From NCBI GenBank assembly GCA_020632595.1, contig JACKFF010000006.1:213078-277077 (forward strand): a stretch of 64,000 nucleotides of DNA, given 5' to 3'. Both the position numbers and the translations under genes were made by a program. This DNA comes from Nitrospiraceae bacterium. Lineage in GTDB: Bacteria > Nitrospirota > Nitrospiria > Nitrospirales > UBA8639. The notes under the pieces are model-generated. The model was given only the letters and a program-made list of their open reading frames with translations, made no database searches and was not told where the DNA came from. This document shows positions 46,698-57,100 of this stretch, one piece after another. Within the stretch, counting starts at the first letter, position 1. Each line of letters starts with the position of its first letter.

Positions 46698-47996
46698 TTA
46701 CCAGGACAATTCCTGGAGAAGCTGTTGCACATCAGTCTTCACTTTCGCGTACCGAATCATGTTGGAGTGTTGGTCATTCATGAGTTCCTTGTGGATGAGG
46801 TCGCTTTCTTGTTCGATGGCTTGAATATTCCCCTTTAACCAGCCATCGGCCAACTTCTCAGCTGACATCAGATGCATCTGTGCCTTTTCAATGGCCGTCC
46901 GGGCTTTATGGTCTTCATGGGTCATGAGTTCGAAAATTTCGGTATAGGTCAAATAAAAATTTGCCTCCGTCAGGTCTGTTGTAAGTTGCCTAACGCGTTG
47001 GAGAGGCAGGGTAGTCGTGTTGTGGTTTCGGAAGGCTTGCCCATTGTCTCCCGTTTGGGTGTGTTTATCTGCTGTTGGTGCTGTGGTTTTTTGCCAGAGG
47101 CCTTGTAAAACGGGTGTTACCGCTATTCCTTTCTGCTCGTCTTTTTCAGTCAGGGTTGCGACCATTCCTGTCAATGCTGTTTTCTTTTCTGGGACCTTCT
47201 CCTCCCGCGCCTGTACATGACGTGTTAACCAGACCTCCGCCTGCTTTAGGGAATTTTTCTCAGAATGAACATTCGGGGGCGGGTATGTTTCCATGCCTGG
47301 CCAAAAGTTTTTCCTGGCCTGGGCCATTGAAATCACATCCACGCGTAAGGATTTAAACTCAGCTCCCGCTTCGGCGTTCCCAAGAACGGCATCCGCTTGT
47401 TGCATGTTGTTGTGCGCCATCAACTTCTGGGCCCGGGCGATGTGATGTTCGGTGGCCGTTAACGGAAGGGCCCCTTCCGTATCGATCAGGGCATTGTTCA
47501 GAGCCTCTAGATGGATTTCCGCAGACGCTCGATCTTTGTTGTTCAGACTTTTGTATGCGGAATGAAGATGGGCCTTTGCTTCTACCATCGGCACAAAAAA
47601 CTCAAGATTTGTAAGCCTCAGATTAATGGGAATAAGGTCCAAGGCGATTTCTTCGCTGGATTCAGAGCCCCAATTTTTCATCACCTCCCAGAGTTGATCC
47701 TTGACCCGCGTCGTGGGACCTGCAAATTTGATGAGGTCAATCAAGGTCCGTGCATGCTGGAGGGCGTTTGTGGCCTGGTCGAAGGTTTTGTGGTGGAGCG
47801 ATTCGCGGGCCCGGCCAATAGCGCACAGCACTTTCGCAGCAGTCGAGGGACGCATTGTGGCTGGTTGAAGACAAAGAATTTTGTCTTCGGTGTGATCGAT
47901 GTCCTTCCGTGTATGGCCATCCCATGCCCAGGTCGGACTCAAGAGCGAGGTCAGCAATACACCAATGAGAATGAATTCATAAAATAGATATTTCAT
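46698..47996 (-). CDS. YfdX-like periplasmic helical protein
   Basis: A 432-residue exported protein: signal peptide about 1-25, then long amphipathic helices. The middle (LIPINLRLTNLEFFVPMVEA and AKAHLHSAYKSLNNKDRASA) and the repeated pattern of about 30-residue helical hairpins match the YfdX family, a periplasmic helical protein linked to acid or stress response in enterobacteria. Most members have 200-330 residues, so this one is long; the C-terminal half contains a second helical segment (HLMSAEKLADGWLKGN). AAGG precedes the ATG by six bases. Confidence 0.65.
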   Translation of the reverse strand: MKYLFYEFILIGVLLTSLLSPTWAWDGHTRKDIDHTEDKILCLQPATMRPSTAAKVLCAIGRARESLHHKTFDQATNALQHARTLIDLIKFAGPTTRVKDQLWEVMKNWGSESSEEIALDLIPINLRLTNLEFFVPMVEAKAHLHSAYKSLNNKDRASAEIHLEALNNALIDTEGALPLTATEHHIARAQKLMAHNNMQQADAVLGNAEAGAEFKSLRVDVISMAQARKNFWPGMETYPPPNVHSEKNSLKQAEVWLTRHVQAREEKVPEKKTALTGMVATLTEKDEQKGIAVTPVLQGLWQKTTAPTADKHTQTGDNGQAFRNHNTTTLPLQRVRQLTTDLTEANFYLTYTEIFELMTHEDHKARTAIEKAQMHLMSAEKLADGWLKGNIQAIEQESDLIHKELMNDQHSNMIRYAKVKTDVQQLLQELSW

Positions 47997-49422
47997 AATT
48001 CACCTTCTTCGAAAATGAAGGGTTCTCTTGAACCTCTGGATGAAGCCTTTCTGGCTGGGGAATTCTATCTACCTCATATTTGGCATCGCGATGTACCATA
48101 ATTTCTCTGTATGCATAATAGAATTTCAATATGGACTATGTGGGAATCATTCAAGTTTGTGCCGATTATTTATTTAAAATTTGGCCCATTTGGAGAGGCA
48201 CCATTGCCTATTCATTCTTGAACCCTTATCCCCCGACAACGCACGGGGACCGCATTTCTTCCGGGTATTCAATGGCTTGACGGACTGTGCCCGATCTTCT
48301 GGCTCCGGCATACCCATCCTCCACTTCATTCTCAGAGTTGGCGACGGTAAGACGATAGGAAATCCGCCTTCCTGCATGGACAAGACCTTGGTTTGTTTGG
48401 GCAGGTTCACTCAAGCCTCAGCACGCCTTTTCAAGGCGACTCCGAGGATAAGGGTGAGCGTATTTGCCGCCATACCTGCATGGGTTCTATTCATCGTCGT
48501 ACCCTCCTGTTATAAAAATGAGATTGGAGTAATGGCCGCTCTTTTTTCTTGGTTTGTTTCTCATGATCAACTGAATCTCGCATAAGACATGCCAAAAAAT
48601 AATATCCTCCCTCATCTTGCAGCTATCCTCTGAAAAGCGACGAAATACAAGGAAACCTGGTTGGCTATGCACAGGTAACACGTCTTTGGCCCTCCTGTAT
48701 GGGAGGACGGTCACGGAAAAATTAAATTAAACAAATCAAAAGAAAACAAAATATTTTCTCTAAATTTGAAGCAATGAGAAAACTATGAAACCCTTCACGG
48801 CGTGAAGACATTTGCAAGGAAAATTTCTCATCGGGAAGCCCATGAGACTTTATGGGATGCGCGAAAATGCACTTGAAGAACGGAGCGAATTTGCTCAATG
48901 AGATCATTTCAATCTTGTTTGACGAAAACCGGATGCATGGGAACGATTACTTGAGAGGTGATCGTGCGAAAGACAAAACGTGATGAATGGTGCAGGGAGA
49001 GTTCGCTTTTTTATTGTGGATTCCGACTTGGCGGACATGTCTATAGAGGGGATTGAGCAAGGGAGGTGAGAGAGATGGCGAAAACACATTGAACAAGAAA
49101 ATTCATATTGCGGCAGTCAACATGACATGACGGACGGTTTCGGCGAATTATTGTGAGGCCTGAGAGTCCGTTACAGTGGCAGTGAGACCTTTAAAGTAAT
49201 TTATCGGAAAAGGATCGGTCTTTCCGCGTGCACCAAAGTTCTCGAAGAACACCCATGTTCATGAGAGCTATCCCATCATGCATCGGAGTTCTTGAGATGA
49301 ACGGGAGAGGATGAATGTGTTGCTATTCACCCGAAGGACAGGCTGACTACACTGGGGTAGGGTGGAAGGCCCCGCATGACATCTTCCCGGTCAATTGGTC
49401 AGGTCTTGCCATACGTCTCAAT
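47997..49422. other. 1.4-kb gene-poor region
   Basis: No confident gene. Short frames on both strands at 48174-48585 and 48722-49089 lack family features. The one signal is the strong ribosome-binding site and 27-codon ORF at 48411-48494, described separately. The low-complexity AT-rich tract around 48720-48770 may hold a promoter. Confidence 0.4.
48411..48494 (-). CDS. 27-codon ORF with a strong ribosome-binding site
   Basis: AGGAGG stands eight bases before the ATG at 48494. The frame encodes a 27-residue peptide (MNRTHAGMAANTLTLILGVA ...) with a hydrophobic centre, and stops at a TGA (48411-48413). The same frame reopens directly at a GTG, and a frame shifted by one base also stays open to 48226. 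It may be a tiny membrane peptide or the start of a broken exported protein. Confidence 0.3.
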   Translation of the reverse strand: MNRTHAGMAANTLTLILGVALKRRAEA

Positions 49423-50838
49423 TTAACCTATTGCAACTTTGGCTTGAGGAAAACGGTAAAGCATGCGGACGGGTGGAGTGAGGGAGACGAGACCAACCAG
49501 GAGAGGTCCGAATCTTCCCAGGAACATGCTGCATAGAATAATGATCTTTCCGAAATCAGTGAGTATCGCGGAGAGACTGAGGACGCCTCCGTTTCCGACG
49601 GAAAACCCAACCGTTCCCAATGCGGAGGCCACTTCAAACATGAGAGCCAAAAAAGGCTTATTTTCAATTAAGGCGAGAAAAAAGGTTAACGTAGTGACTG
49701 CTCCAATGGCCAGAAACATGATTGCCAGAGCTTGCAAAACGAGATGGAGAGGCATCCTGCGGTAGTGAAACTCCACATCCAGTCGTTTACGAAAGACGGC
49801 CCAGACTGATAGACACACAATGCCGAATGTGGTGGTTTTAATCCCTCCAGCCGTTCCTCCCGGTGATCCGCCAATGATCATCAGCAAAATCAACATATAC
49901 AATGTGCTGGGTCGGAGGAGGCTCAGGTCCAGCGTATTGAATCCTGCTGTTCGAGCGGCTCCCGAGTGAAAGGCGGCGACCATGGCTCCCGCTGCAGGAG
50001 TTTGCGAGCCAAGCGTGGCCTGACTATGCATTTCCAACAGATAAAATCCTATTGTTCCAACCACCCATAAGCTTACCGAAACGAGTAAAGCCAGCCTTGT
50101 ATGGGTTTGAATGCGATATCGTTCCTTTCGGTAATAACTCAGCAGGTCCCGGAAGACAATAAACCCGATGCCGCCCAGAACGAAAAGGAGGCTAATGGAA
50201 ACATTCACAAGGACATCGTCACGATAAGGGATCAGATTTTGAGAAAACGTTGAAAATCCCGCATTATTAAAAGCGGATATGGCGTGAAAAATACCATGCC
50301 AGCAGGCTTCTGATACGGGCATTTCCTGGGAAAATCGCACGGCGAGTATGGATGCACCCACGCCTTCAATGGTAAAGGTGATGATCAAAATGGTTTTGAC
50401 AAAACGAATTGATCCGGCTAAGTCCAATGAACTGAGCGCCTCCGCCACCATCATGCGGTTGCGTAGTCCGATGCGTTGTCCCACAGCGATGAGAATGACG
50501 GTCGCGAGCATCGCGTACCCTAACCCGCCCAACTGGATGAGTGTCAAAATGACAATCTGTCCGAATAAGGTGAAATCTTTTTCCGTATCCGCCACAATCA
50601 GGCCGGTCACCGTTACGGCCGACGTTGCCGTAAAGAGGGCGTCGAGGAAGCTTAATGACTTACCTGGGGTGGTGGCCCATGGGGTCTTCAGTAGAAACGT
50701 TCCGATAGTGATCAAAGCAAGGCCGCCTAATGTGACGAGTTGGCCGGCTGATAGTTGTCCGTGGGGAGAAAATCGACCGATCGTGGTGGTTGGGTACCAC
50801 GAGCCTGGACGAGTCAGAAGTGGTAATGAAGGCAGCAT
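49423..50838 (-). CDS. Trk/Ktr-type potassium transporter membrane subunit
   Basis: A 471-residue K+ channel-like transporter of the TrkH/KtrB superfamily with four M1-P-M2 repeats. Each pore loop with its filter glycine can be seen: SAVTVTGL, AFNNAGFS, ARTAGFNT and LGTVGFSVG. The block GGSPGGTAGGIKTTTFG sits between the third and fourth repeats. The length and the PIQLGG-like helix make it closer to KtrB than to TrkH. No cytosolic RCK subunit (KtrA/TrkA) is adjacent. Together with MscS, GlgE and TreS it points to osmotic adaptation. Confidence 0.88.
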   Translation of the reverse strand: MLPSLPLLTRPGSWYPTTTIGRFSPHGQLSAGQLVTLGGLALITIGTFLLKTPWATTPGKSLSFLDALFTATSAVTVTGLIVADTEKDFTLFGQIVILTLIQLGGLGYAMLATVILIAVGQRIGLRNRMMVAEALSSLDLAGSIRFVKTILIITFTIEGVGASILAVRFSQEMPVSEACWHGIFHAISAFNNAGFSTFSQNLIPYRDDVLVNVSISLLFVLGGIGFIVFRDLLSYYRKERYRIQTHTRLALLVSVSLWVVGTIGFYLLEMHSQATLGSQTPAAGAMVAAFHSGAARTAGFNTLDLSLLRPSTLYMLILLMIIGGSPGGTAGGIKTTTFGIVCLSVWAVFRKRLDVEFHYRRMPLHLVLQALAIMFLAIGAVTTLTFFLALIENKPFLALMFEVASALGTVGFSVGNGGVLSLSAILTDFGKIIILCSMFLGRFGPLLVGLVSLTPPVRMLYRFPQAKVAIG

Positions 50839-51059
50839 GCAGGCTAAGAAACGAATTCTCCTACCTTCTCACCTGGGCAGATCCGAAACACCCTCGAAAT
50901 TCAAAGCCGCTGAGCGGAGGCAATCGGGTGAGAAGGCTTCCTCAACACTCTTCTTCATGGCAGTCTCCTTTCGAGGGAAAACAAAGGAAGGACCGCAATG
51001 ATGGGGCATCTGTTTGCCAACCGTGTTTGAGAAAAACTTTTCCGGTTGGGCGGTCGGCA

Positions 51060-51512
51060 TCAGGCCGCTTGAGTGGACAATCCTTGTTCAAGAAGTTGGA
51101 CCCGTTCCCCGTGGTGATAAGGCTTGGCCAGGATCGCAAAGGCCCCTGCACGCATGACCTGGTGCTGGAGCTGATCTGACCAACTCGCCGTGATGAGTAT
51201 AAACGGGATTTTTCGATTCATGGGGGCCTGTCGAAGGACGTGAAGCCGTTGCAGCCCATTCATTTCCGGCATCATATAGTCGGAAAGGATCAGACGAATG
51301 GATGGGTGTTGCTGAATAAGAGACAAGGCTTCTCTCCCATTTGCCGCTTCCAGACAGGTATACCCATTTATTTCAAGTCTACGTTTCAGTAGCCAGCGGA
51401 GGTCAGATTGATCCTCCACCAGGATTATGGTTTGGTTCCTGGGCAGGATCTGAGAGGAGACCGATGAGTTCGGTGCTCCTAAATCTCTCCAAGGTGTAAT
51501 TGCCATTTGCAT
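51060..51512 (-). CDS. stand-alone response-regulator receiver domain
   Basis: A CheY-like receiver without an output domain: VEDQSDLRWLLKRRLEIN with the acidic pocket, phosphoacceptor Asp in LILSDYMMPEMNGL, Thr/Ser switch in ILITASW and Lys in ILAKPYH. The start is uncertain. The open frame reaches back to 51815, but the receiver begins at about residue 23 of the version chosen here; no clear ribosome-binding site exists at 51512 or 51539. No histidine kinase is nearby. It lies between ktrB and the amylase-family genes on the same strand. Confidence 0.75.
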   Translation of the reverse strand: MQMAITPWRDLGAPNSSVSSQILPRNQTIILVEDQSDLRWLLKRRLEINGYTCLEAANGREALSLIQQHPSIRLILSDYMMPEMNGLQRLHVLRQAPMNRKIPFILITASWSDQLQHQVMRAGAFAILAKPYHHGERVQLLEQGLSTQAA

Positions 51513-51970
51513 GAAAATAAAAACAAATGCAAGTAACATTCCATCAATATACCTCGAAGGCGGCTTCGGGAGACTAGGAGGCACTCCTAATTGCTGGATA
51601 TTTAAAGGTATATTCAGAAATGTCAAAAACGGAAGCTGGGAGTGAATGTGACCGCCTTCAAAAGGAAAGAAACGTTGTCTCAAAAGGAGACAAACTGTCT
51701 TTTCTGTTGCTTGGATTTTTTCTCCTGAGACGGACTCATCCCGAGGAGTTGGGTTTTTTTGTTTCGCATTATCCTTGAAGATGAGTCGCGGGGATCGACC
51801 TGAAGTGCGGCACATAGGCGTTTGTGCCTAAATTTCTCGGTTATGGGGGAGAGAAGGTGCTTGTCGGGCATTGCGCACATGAAGGTTCTGTCAAAGTTCA
51901 GGCCCCTGCCAAGAATTGGCAGGGGCCGATTTTTCATTGTGGGGGAAAAACGCTTGCGGATCGTTCTCTG
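51513..51970. other. gap between receiver gene and GlgE gene
   Basis: Contains the open but probably non-coding extension of the receiver frame and a strong hairpin at 51901-51927 with a short T-run on the plus side. No other gene supported. Confidence 0.35.
51901..51931. terminator. perfect ten-base-pair hairpin (probable terminator of glgE)
   Basis: GGCCCCTGCC (51901-51910) pairs exactly with GGCAGGGGCC (51918-51927) around a seven-base loop. A T-run follows on the plus strand (51929-51934). On the minus strand it lies 40 bases beyond the stop of the GlgE gene, where a terminator is expected, although the T-run is on the other side. It may be bidirectional. Confidence 0.6.
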
Positions 51971-53959
51971 TCACATGAAATAGTCAAAGTCGCTTTCACG
52001 ACGAGTCCGGCGGCGGAGTGCGAAAATCGCGGCTGGTTCGTCGTTAGGGTCCAAGCGAATGGTGTAGTCACCCCCCACGACTTGATGGCGATAATCTTGA
52101 ATGAGTTCATGGAGTTGATAGGTGTCCTGTTCACCAATGCCGCATGCTTCAATCGGAATTCGCAGACGTGCCTCGTGGATGGTATAAGGATCCATATTGA
52201 CGGCGAACAGAAGAATGTCGCTCTTGTCGGCGTTCATTTTTCCATAGAAAAGAATGTGGTCGTTGTCGGATTGGTAGAATTGCAGATTGGTGAAGGTGTG
52301 GAGGGCAGGGTGATCCCGTCGGATCTGGTTGATGCGGGTGATATAGTCACGGATGTTTCCCGGACGATCCCAATCCCAGTGCCGGATTTCATATTTTTCC
52401 GAATCCTGATATTCCTCGGTTCCCGGAATCGCCTTATTTTCGCAGAGTTCATAGCTATTGTAGATCCCATAAGTCGGGGAGAGCGTGGCGGCCAGCACGA
52501 GCCGGAATTTAAAGGCCGGCCGACCTCCCTGTTGGAGAATTTCCGGCAGGATGTCCGGAGTATTCGCGAAAAAGTTCGGCCGGAAATATTCTTGCATTTG
52601 AGTCCGGGTTAATTCGGTCAAGTACTCGGTCATTTCTCCTTTGGAATTTCGCCACGTAAAATACGTGTAGGACTGGGTATAGCCGGCTTTCGCCAGGACC
52701 CGCATCATTTTAGGTCGGGTGAAGGCTTCTGCCAGAAACAGGACATCGGGATGCTCCAACTGGATTTCCCGAATGAGCCATTCCCAAAAGATCACGGGTT
52801 TGGTGTGGGGATTATCCACTCGGAAAATTTTGACTCCATGTTCAATCCAAAAGAGAAGGACCCGCTTCATTTCCTGCCAGATGTCTTGCCAGGCTTGGGA
52901 ATAGAAATCAAAGCCATAAATGTCTTCATATTTTTTGGGAGGGTTTTCGGCGTATTTAATCGTCCCGTCAGGGCGTTGTTTGAACCATTCCGGATGTTGT
53001 GTGACATAGGGATGGTCCGGAGTGGCATTGATGGCAAAATCGATGGCGACTTCCATTCCATGGTCTCTGACGGCTTGTTGGAAATGGTCAAAATCGTTCA
53101 TCGTGCCGAGAGCCGGCTCGACGGCATCGTGTCCCCCATGCCGACTGCCGATGGCCCAGGGACTGCCCGGATCCCCAGGCTTGGCCTTTAAACTGTTGTT
53201 GCGGCCCTTACGGTTGGTCTCTCCGATGGGATGAATAGGGGTGAGATAAAGGATATCGAATCCCATATCCCGGATGGCTGGAAGGCGTTGTTCACAATCT
53301 TTAAATGTTCCTCCTTTTCCCGGCACGGTTCCTTCTGAACGGGGAAAGATTTCATACCAGGCGCCATACCGGGCACGCTCCCGGTCGACAATCACTTCCA
53401 ATTCCTTCTCATAGGTTGACCAGGCAGCCCGTTGTTCGTGTCGGTCGACGAGCGTGGCAACAATCGGATCCAGGGCGATGGCGATCCGGGCTTCCTGGTC
53501 GGAAGCCGACTTCCACTTTTCCAACCAGAGTTTCAGCTCGGACTTATCCGGACCTTTCGCCCTGGTCATCGCCTCTTTGACTTGTGCTTCCCCCTCCAAT
53601 AATTCACTGGAAAGGTCGGGAAGCACCCCATGTTTCTTGGTCAGTTCAATTCTCCAGGTTTCAAAGCTCCTGACATAGGCTCCCACGGAGTACAGATATC
53701 GGGTATTTTCTGCAAGGAGAAACGAACCAGCCCATCGGTCATTATCGACATGATGCATGGGGGTTTCCGACCATTCCTTCTGCCCCAGCAATTTGTAACG
53801 AAGCACGGCCCCGATGGTGTCGTGTCCTTCCTTGAACACGTCGGCTGTGACGTCCAGGTTCTCCCCGACGATCCGTTTGACCGGATAGCGTCCCCCATCC
53901 AGTTCAGGCTCGATATGTTCAATGATCAGGGTTTGTAACGATTTGGGAATTGTAGACAT
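51971..53959 (-). CDS. glgE: alpha-1,4-glucan:maltose-1-phosphate maltosyltransferase
   Basis: Extends alpha-1,4-glucan with maltose units from maltose 1-phosphate. The 662-residue protein has an N-terminal beta-sandwich, the helical S-type domain, and a GH13_3 catalytic barrel. The nucleophile is Asp382 in IFRVDNPHTKP and the acid/base is Glu411 in LAEAFTRPKMM; WYEIFPRS and HDAVEPALGTMNDF are typical. The ATG at 53959 lies behind AAGGAG; the open frame upstream lacks support. It is the partner of the TreS-maltokinase gene just upstream (142 bases), which makes its substrate. Confidence 0.93.
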   Translation of the reverse strand: MSTIPKSLQTLIIEHIEPELDGGRYPVKRIVGENLDVTADVFKEGHDTIGAVLRYKLLGQKEWSETPMHHVDNDRWAGSFLLAENTRYLYSVGAYVRSFETWRIELTKKHGVLPDLSSELLEGEAQVKEAMTRAKGPDKSELKLWLEKWKSASDQEARIAIALDPIVATLVDRHEQRAAWSTYEKELEVIVDRERARYGAWYEIFPRSEGTVPGKGGTFKDCEQRLPAIRDMGFDILYLTPIHPIGETNRKGRNNSLKAKPGDPGSPWAIGSRHGGHDAVEPALGTMNDFDHFQQAVRDHGMEVAIDFAINATPDHPYVTQHPEWFKQRPDGTIKYAENPPKKYEDIYGFDFYSQAWQDIWQEMKRVLLFWIEHGVKIFRVDNPHTKPVIFWEWLIREIQLEHPDVLFLAEAFTRPKMMRVLAKAGYTQSYTYFTWRNSKGEMTEYLTELTRTQMQEYFRPNFFANTPDILPEILQQGGRPAFKFRLVLAATLSPTYGIYNSYELCENKAIPGTEEYQDSEKYEIRHWDWDRPGNIRDYITRINQIRRDHPALHTFTNLQFYQSDNDHILFYGKMNADKSDILLFAVNMDPYTIHEARLRIPIEACGIGEQDTYQLHELIQDYRHQVVGGDYTIRLDPNDEPAAIFALRRRTRRESDFDYFM

Positions 53960-54100
53960 GACGCACTCCTTCGTGTGTGGCTCTTCAAATATTTCTGCAG
54001 ATAACGATTGGCCATGGTTCCCCGTTAAGAAGGCCTGATAGGTCTGGACGATCGCCATGAGTCGGCCGGGCTCCCGGATCAAGGCTCGATTTGCGAAACA

Positions 54101-57100
54101 TCAGTCCACTTCTAAAATTTGGAGAATGCCATCCAGGGGGATACGCACCCAATTGGGGCGGTTATTGAGTTCATAGCCGAGTTCATAGATCGCTTTTTGA
54201 AGTAAATATCCATTCAGCAAAATTTGGATGTCCTCCGATGACGGGGGCAGAATGTCCCGGACTTCTTTGACGGACAGGTACGCCTTGAGGTAGCTGACGC
54301 TGACCCATATTTGCCAATAGCGGGCCCAGGGTTCGAGTAGGGAAAAGTCTTCCGGTCGAACGCCCTCGACCAATCCAATAGAGGAGGCCTGCGCCGCGTA
54401 ATGAAAGGATCGCAACATGCCCGCGACGTCGCGCAAGGGGGATTCCTTGAGTCGTCTGACATTCAACGGCCTGGCCGGTTCGCCTTCAAAATCGATGATG
54501 ATGAAATCTTTTCCGGTATAGAGCACCTGCCCGAGATGATAGTCGCCATGGCACCGGATGCGGGTGCAGGTGAGTTTCCGGTCCCGTATGGTTAACAGAC
54601 GTTTGCGTAAACGGCCTTCTCCTTCCAATACGTGTTTCGCAATGGATTGCACCGGATCCTGAAGCCCTTTGACCTGAGTGCGAAGAAGCGGAAAGTTCAT
54701 GTTAACCGTTCCCAGCATGCTCTGATACAGACCCCTTCGGTAAAAATCCGTGAACGGTTCAGGTTTAAACTCCGGATCTTCGGAATCGGACGCGAGTGCG
54801 GCGTGCAGTTCTCCGGTTCGAAGGCCCAACAACCGGGCTTCTTCCAGATAGGGGCCAATCCATTCGCGGGCGCCGGTCGGAATCTCCTCGTCGACCAGGG
54901 CCATCAGCGATTTCTGAGGAATTGACGAAGCGGTGATGGCTGTGGGATGGGTGAGCGCTTCTTCCAGATATCGACTGAGTTCATCCAACGTATATTTCCA
55001 GGCGTCGCCTTCGTTTTGAATAAATTTCTGTAAGATGCCAAATGTCAGGAGGTCGCCATTGTCCCGTTGATATTCAATGGATCCTGCCAGTGGGGCAATG
55101 TGCGGAAACCCTTTATTGGTTAAAAACCGTCCGATTTCAAAGTCAGGATTCACGCCGACTTCGGCCCGGCGGTAGAGTTTTAAAATGAAGTCATGTCCAA
55201 ACAAGACCGAGGAGTTGCTTTGTTCACCCTTTAACAGGGTTGGTTCAAGCGCGGGGACCTCTTTCAGAAGCTGTCGTCGAAAGATTCTTGTGGCTTGAGT
55301 CACCAAATTGCCCGCCGGACCATTAAACCGGCGGTTTCGGGAAATGCTCTCCGCCAGCATTTTTTGAAATTCCCGATCCCACATGGCATCGATAAGCAAG
55401 CCTTCCTGTTCACCGTCTTTTATTTTGACGCGCACGCGTGCAAGGGCTGCCGGAGAATCCACCAGGGGGGCCATGCGATCGGCCGGGAGATACTGCAAGG
55501 GTAAGAGGTACATCTCCGGTTCACCCTCGGTGTATTCCACGCGGATGAGCGTGAGGACAGCCAAAGGATCTTCCTGTGGCAGAGGGATCGTTTCCGTGAT
55601 TTCCACAAATTGCATGGTGCGGGCTTTGCCGCCAAACCACCGCCGGCTTTGCAGGTATTGGGGTAATATATTTTCCAGTTTGACCTTTTCCCGTTTCTGG
55701 ATGAGGTTGTCCCAATCTTTAGAGATCGTGATGGTGGGTAGGCCCTGGTCCGTCTTTCCCTGAGACTCGAGTTGTTTAGATTCAACCGGTTCAAGGGAAA
55801 ACCAGTAAAAGGCGTGCCCGCTCAGCGTGAGGAGATACGGCAAATCGCCAATGGCCGGAAATTTACTCCGTCCGAACAGGGTCAGGGGACGCCGGCCTTT
55901 AAATTCAGCGAGATCAAGCTCAACCCATTGGGCATGCCGGGATAAGTTCACAGCCACCAGAATGGTTTCGTCCTGATACCGCCGGAGGAAGACCAGGACT
56001 TTCCGATTGGATGGATGCAGGAATTCAATGGATCCTCGTCCAAAGACCTTATAGCGTTTTCGCAAGGAGACGATGCGTTTCATCCACCAGAGGGGGGACT
56101 GGGCATTATTTTGTTGGAGTTCGACGTTGACGGCTTCGTAATGATATTCAGGGTCAATGATAATGGGCAGATACAGTTTTTGCGGATTGCCATAGGAAAA
56201 TCCGGCATTGCGATCCGCACTCCATTGCATGGGAGTCCGGACGCCGTTCCGGTCCCCTAAATAAAAATTATCCCCCATTCCGATTTCTTCCCCGTAATAG
56301 ATGACCGGTGTGCCCGGCATTGAAAATAACAGGCTGTACATGAGTTCAATCTTTTTCCGGTCATTGCCCAGGAGCGGGGTCAAGCGCCGCCGGATTCCCA
56401 GATTGATTCTGGCCTGCTTATCATGGGCAAAGACGCGGTACATGTAATCCCGTTCTTCATCCGTGACCATTTCAAGGGTAAGTTCATCGTGATTACGTAA
56501 AAAGAGCCCCCATTGGCAGGCTTCCGGGATCGCGGGCGTCTGTTCCAAAATATCGATAATCGGAAAGCGATCTTCCATTTGCATCGACATGAACAGGCGG
56601 GGCATCAGGGGAAAATGAAAGTTCATGTGACATTCATCGCCCTTTCCGAAATAGGCGGCGGCGTCTTCCGGCCATTGATTGGCTTCCGCGAGAAAAAAAC
56701 GGTTTTTAAATTTTTTATCGACGTGCGTTCGCAGCGTTTTGAGAAACGCATGCGTTTCCGGGAGGTTTTCACAATTGGTCCCTTCCCGCTCGAAGAGATA
56801 GGGCACGGCATCCAGGCGTAAGCCGTCCACGCCCAGTTCCAGCCAGAAATCCAGGACCTCAAAGATCGCCTTTTGCACCTCAGGATTGTCGTAATTCAGG
56901 TCCGGCTGATGAGAAAAAAAACGATGCCAGAAATACGCCTTGGCTACGGGGTCCCAGGTCCAATTCGAATGTTCGGTATCTTTAAAAATAATGCGGGTGT
57001 CGGAATAGAGATCGGGGTTCTCACTCCACACGTACCAGTTCCGCCATTTGCTGCCGGGTGGGGCTTTTCGCGCGCGCTGAAACCAGGGATGTTGATCCGA

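Noticed and set aside
48181..48585. Plus-strand ORF of 134 residues
   Set aside because: No binding site; composition not protein-like; it overlaps the small minus-strand ORF with a strong binding site.
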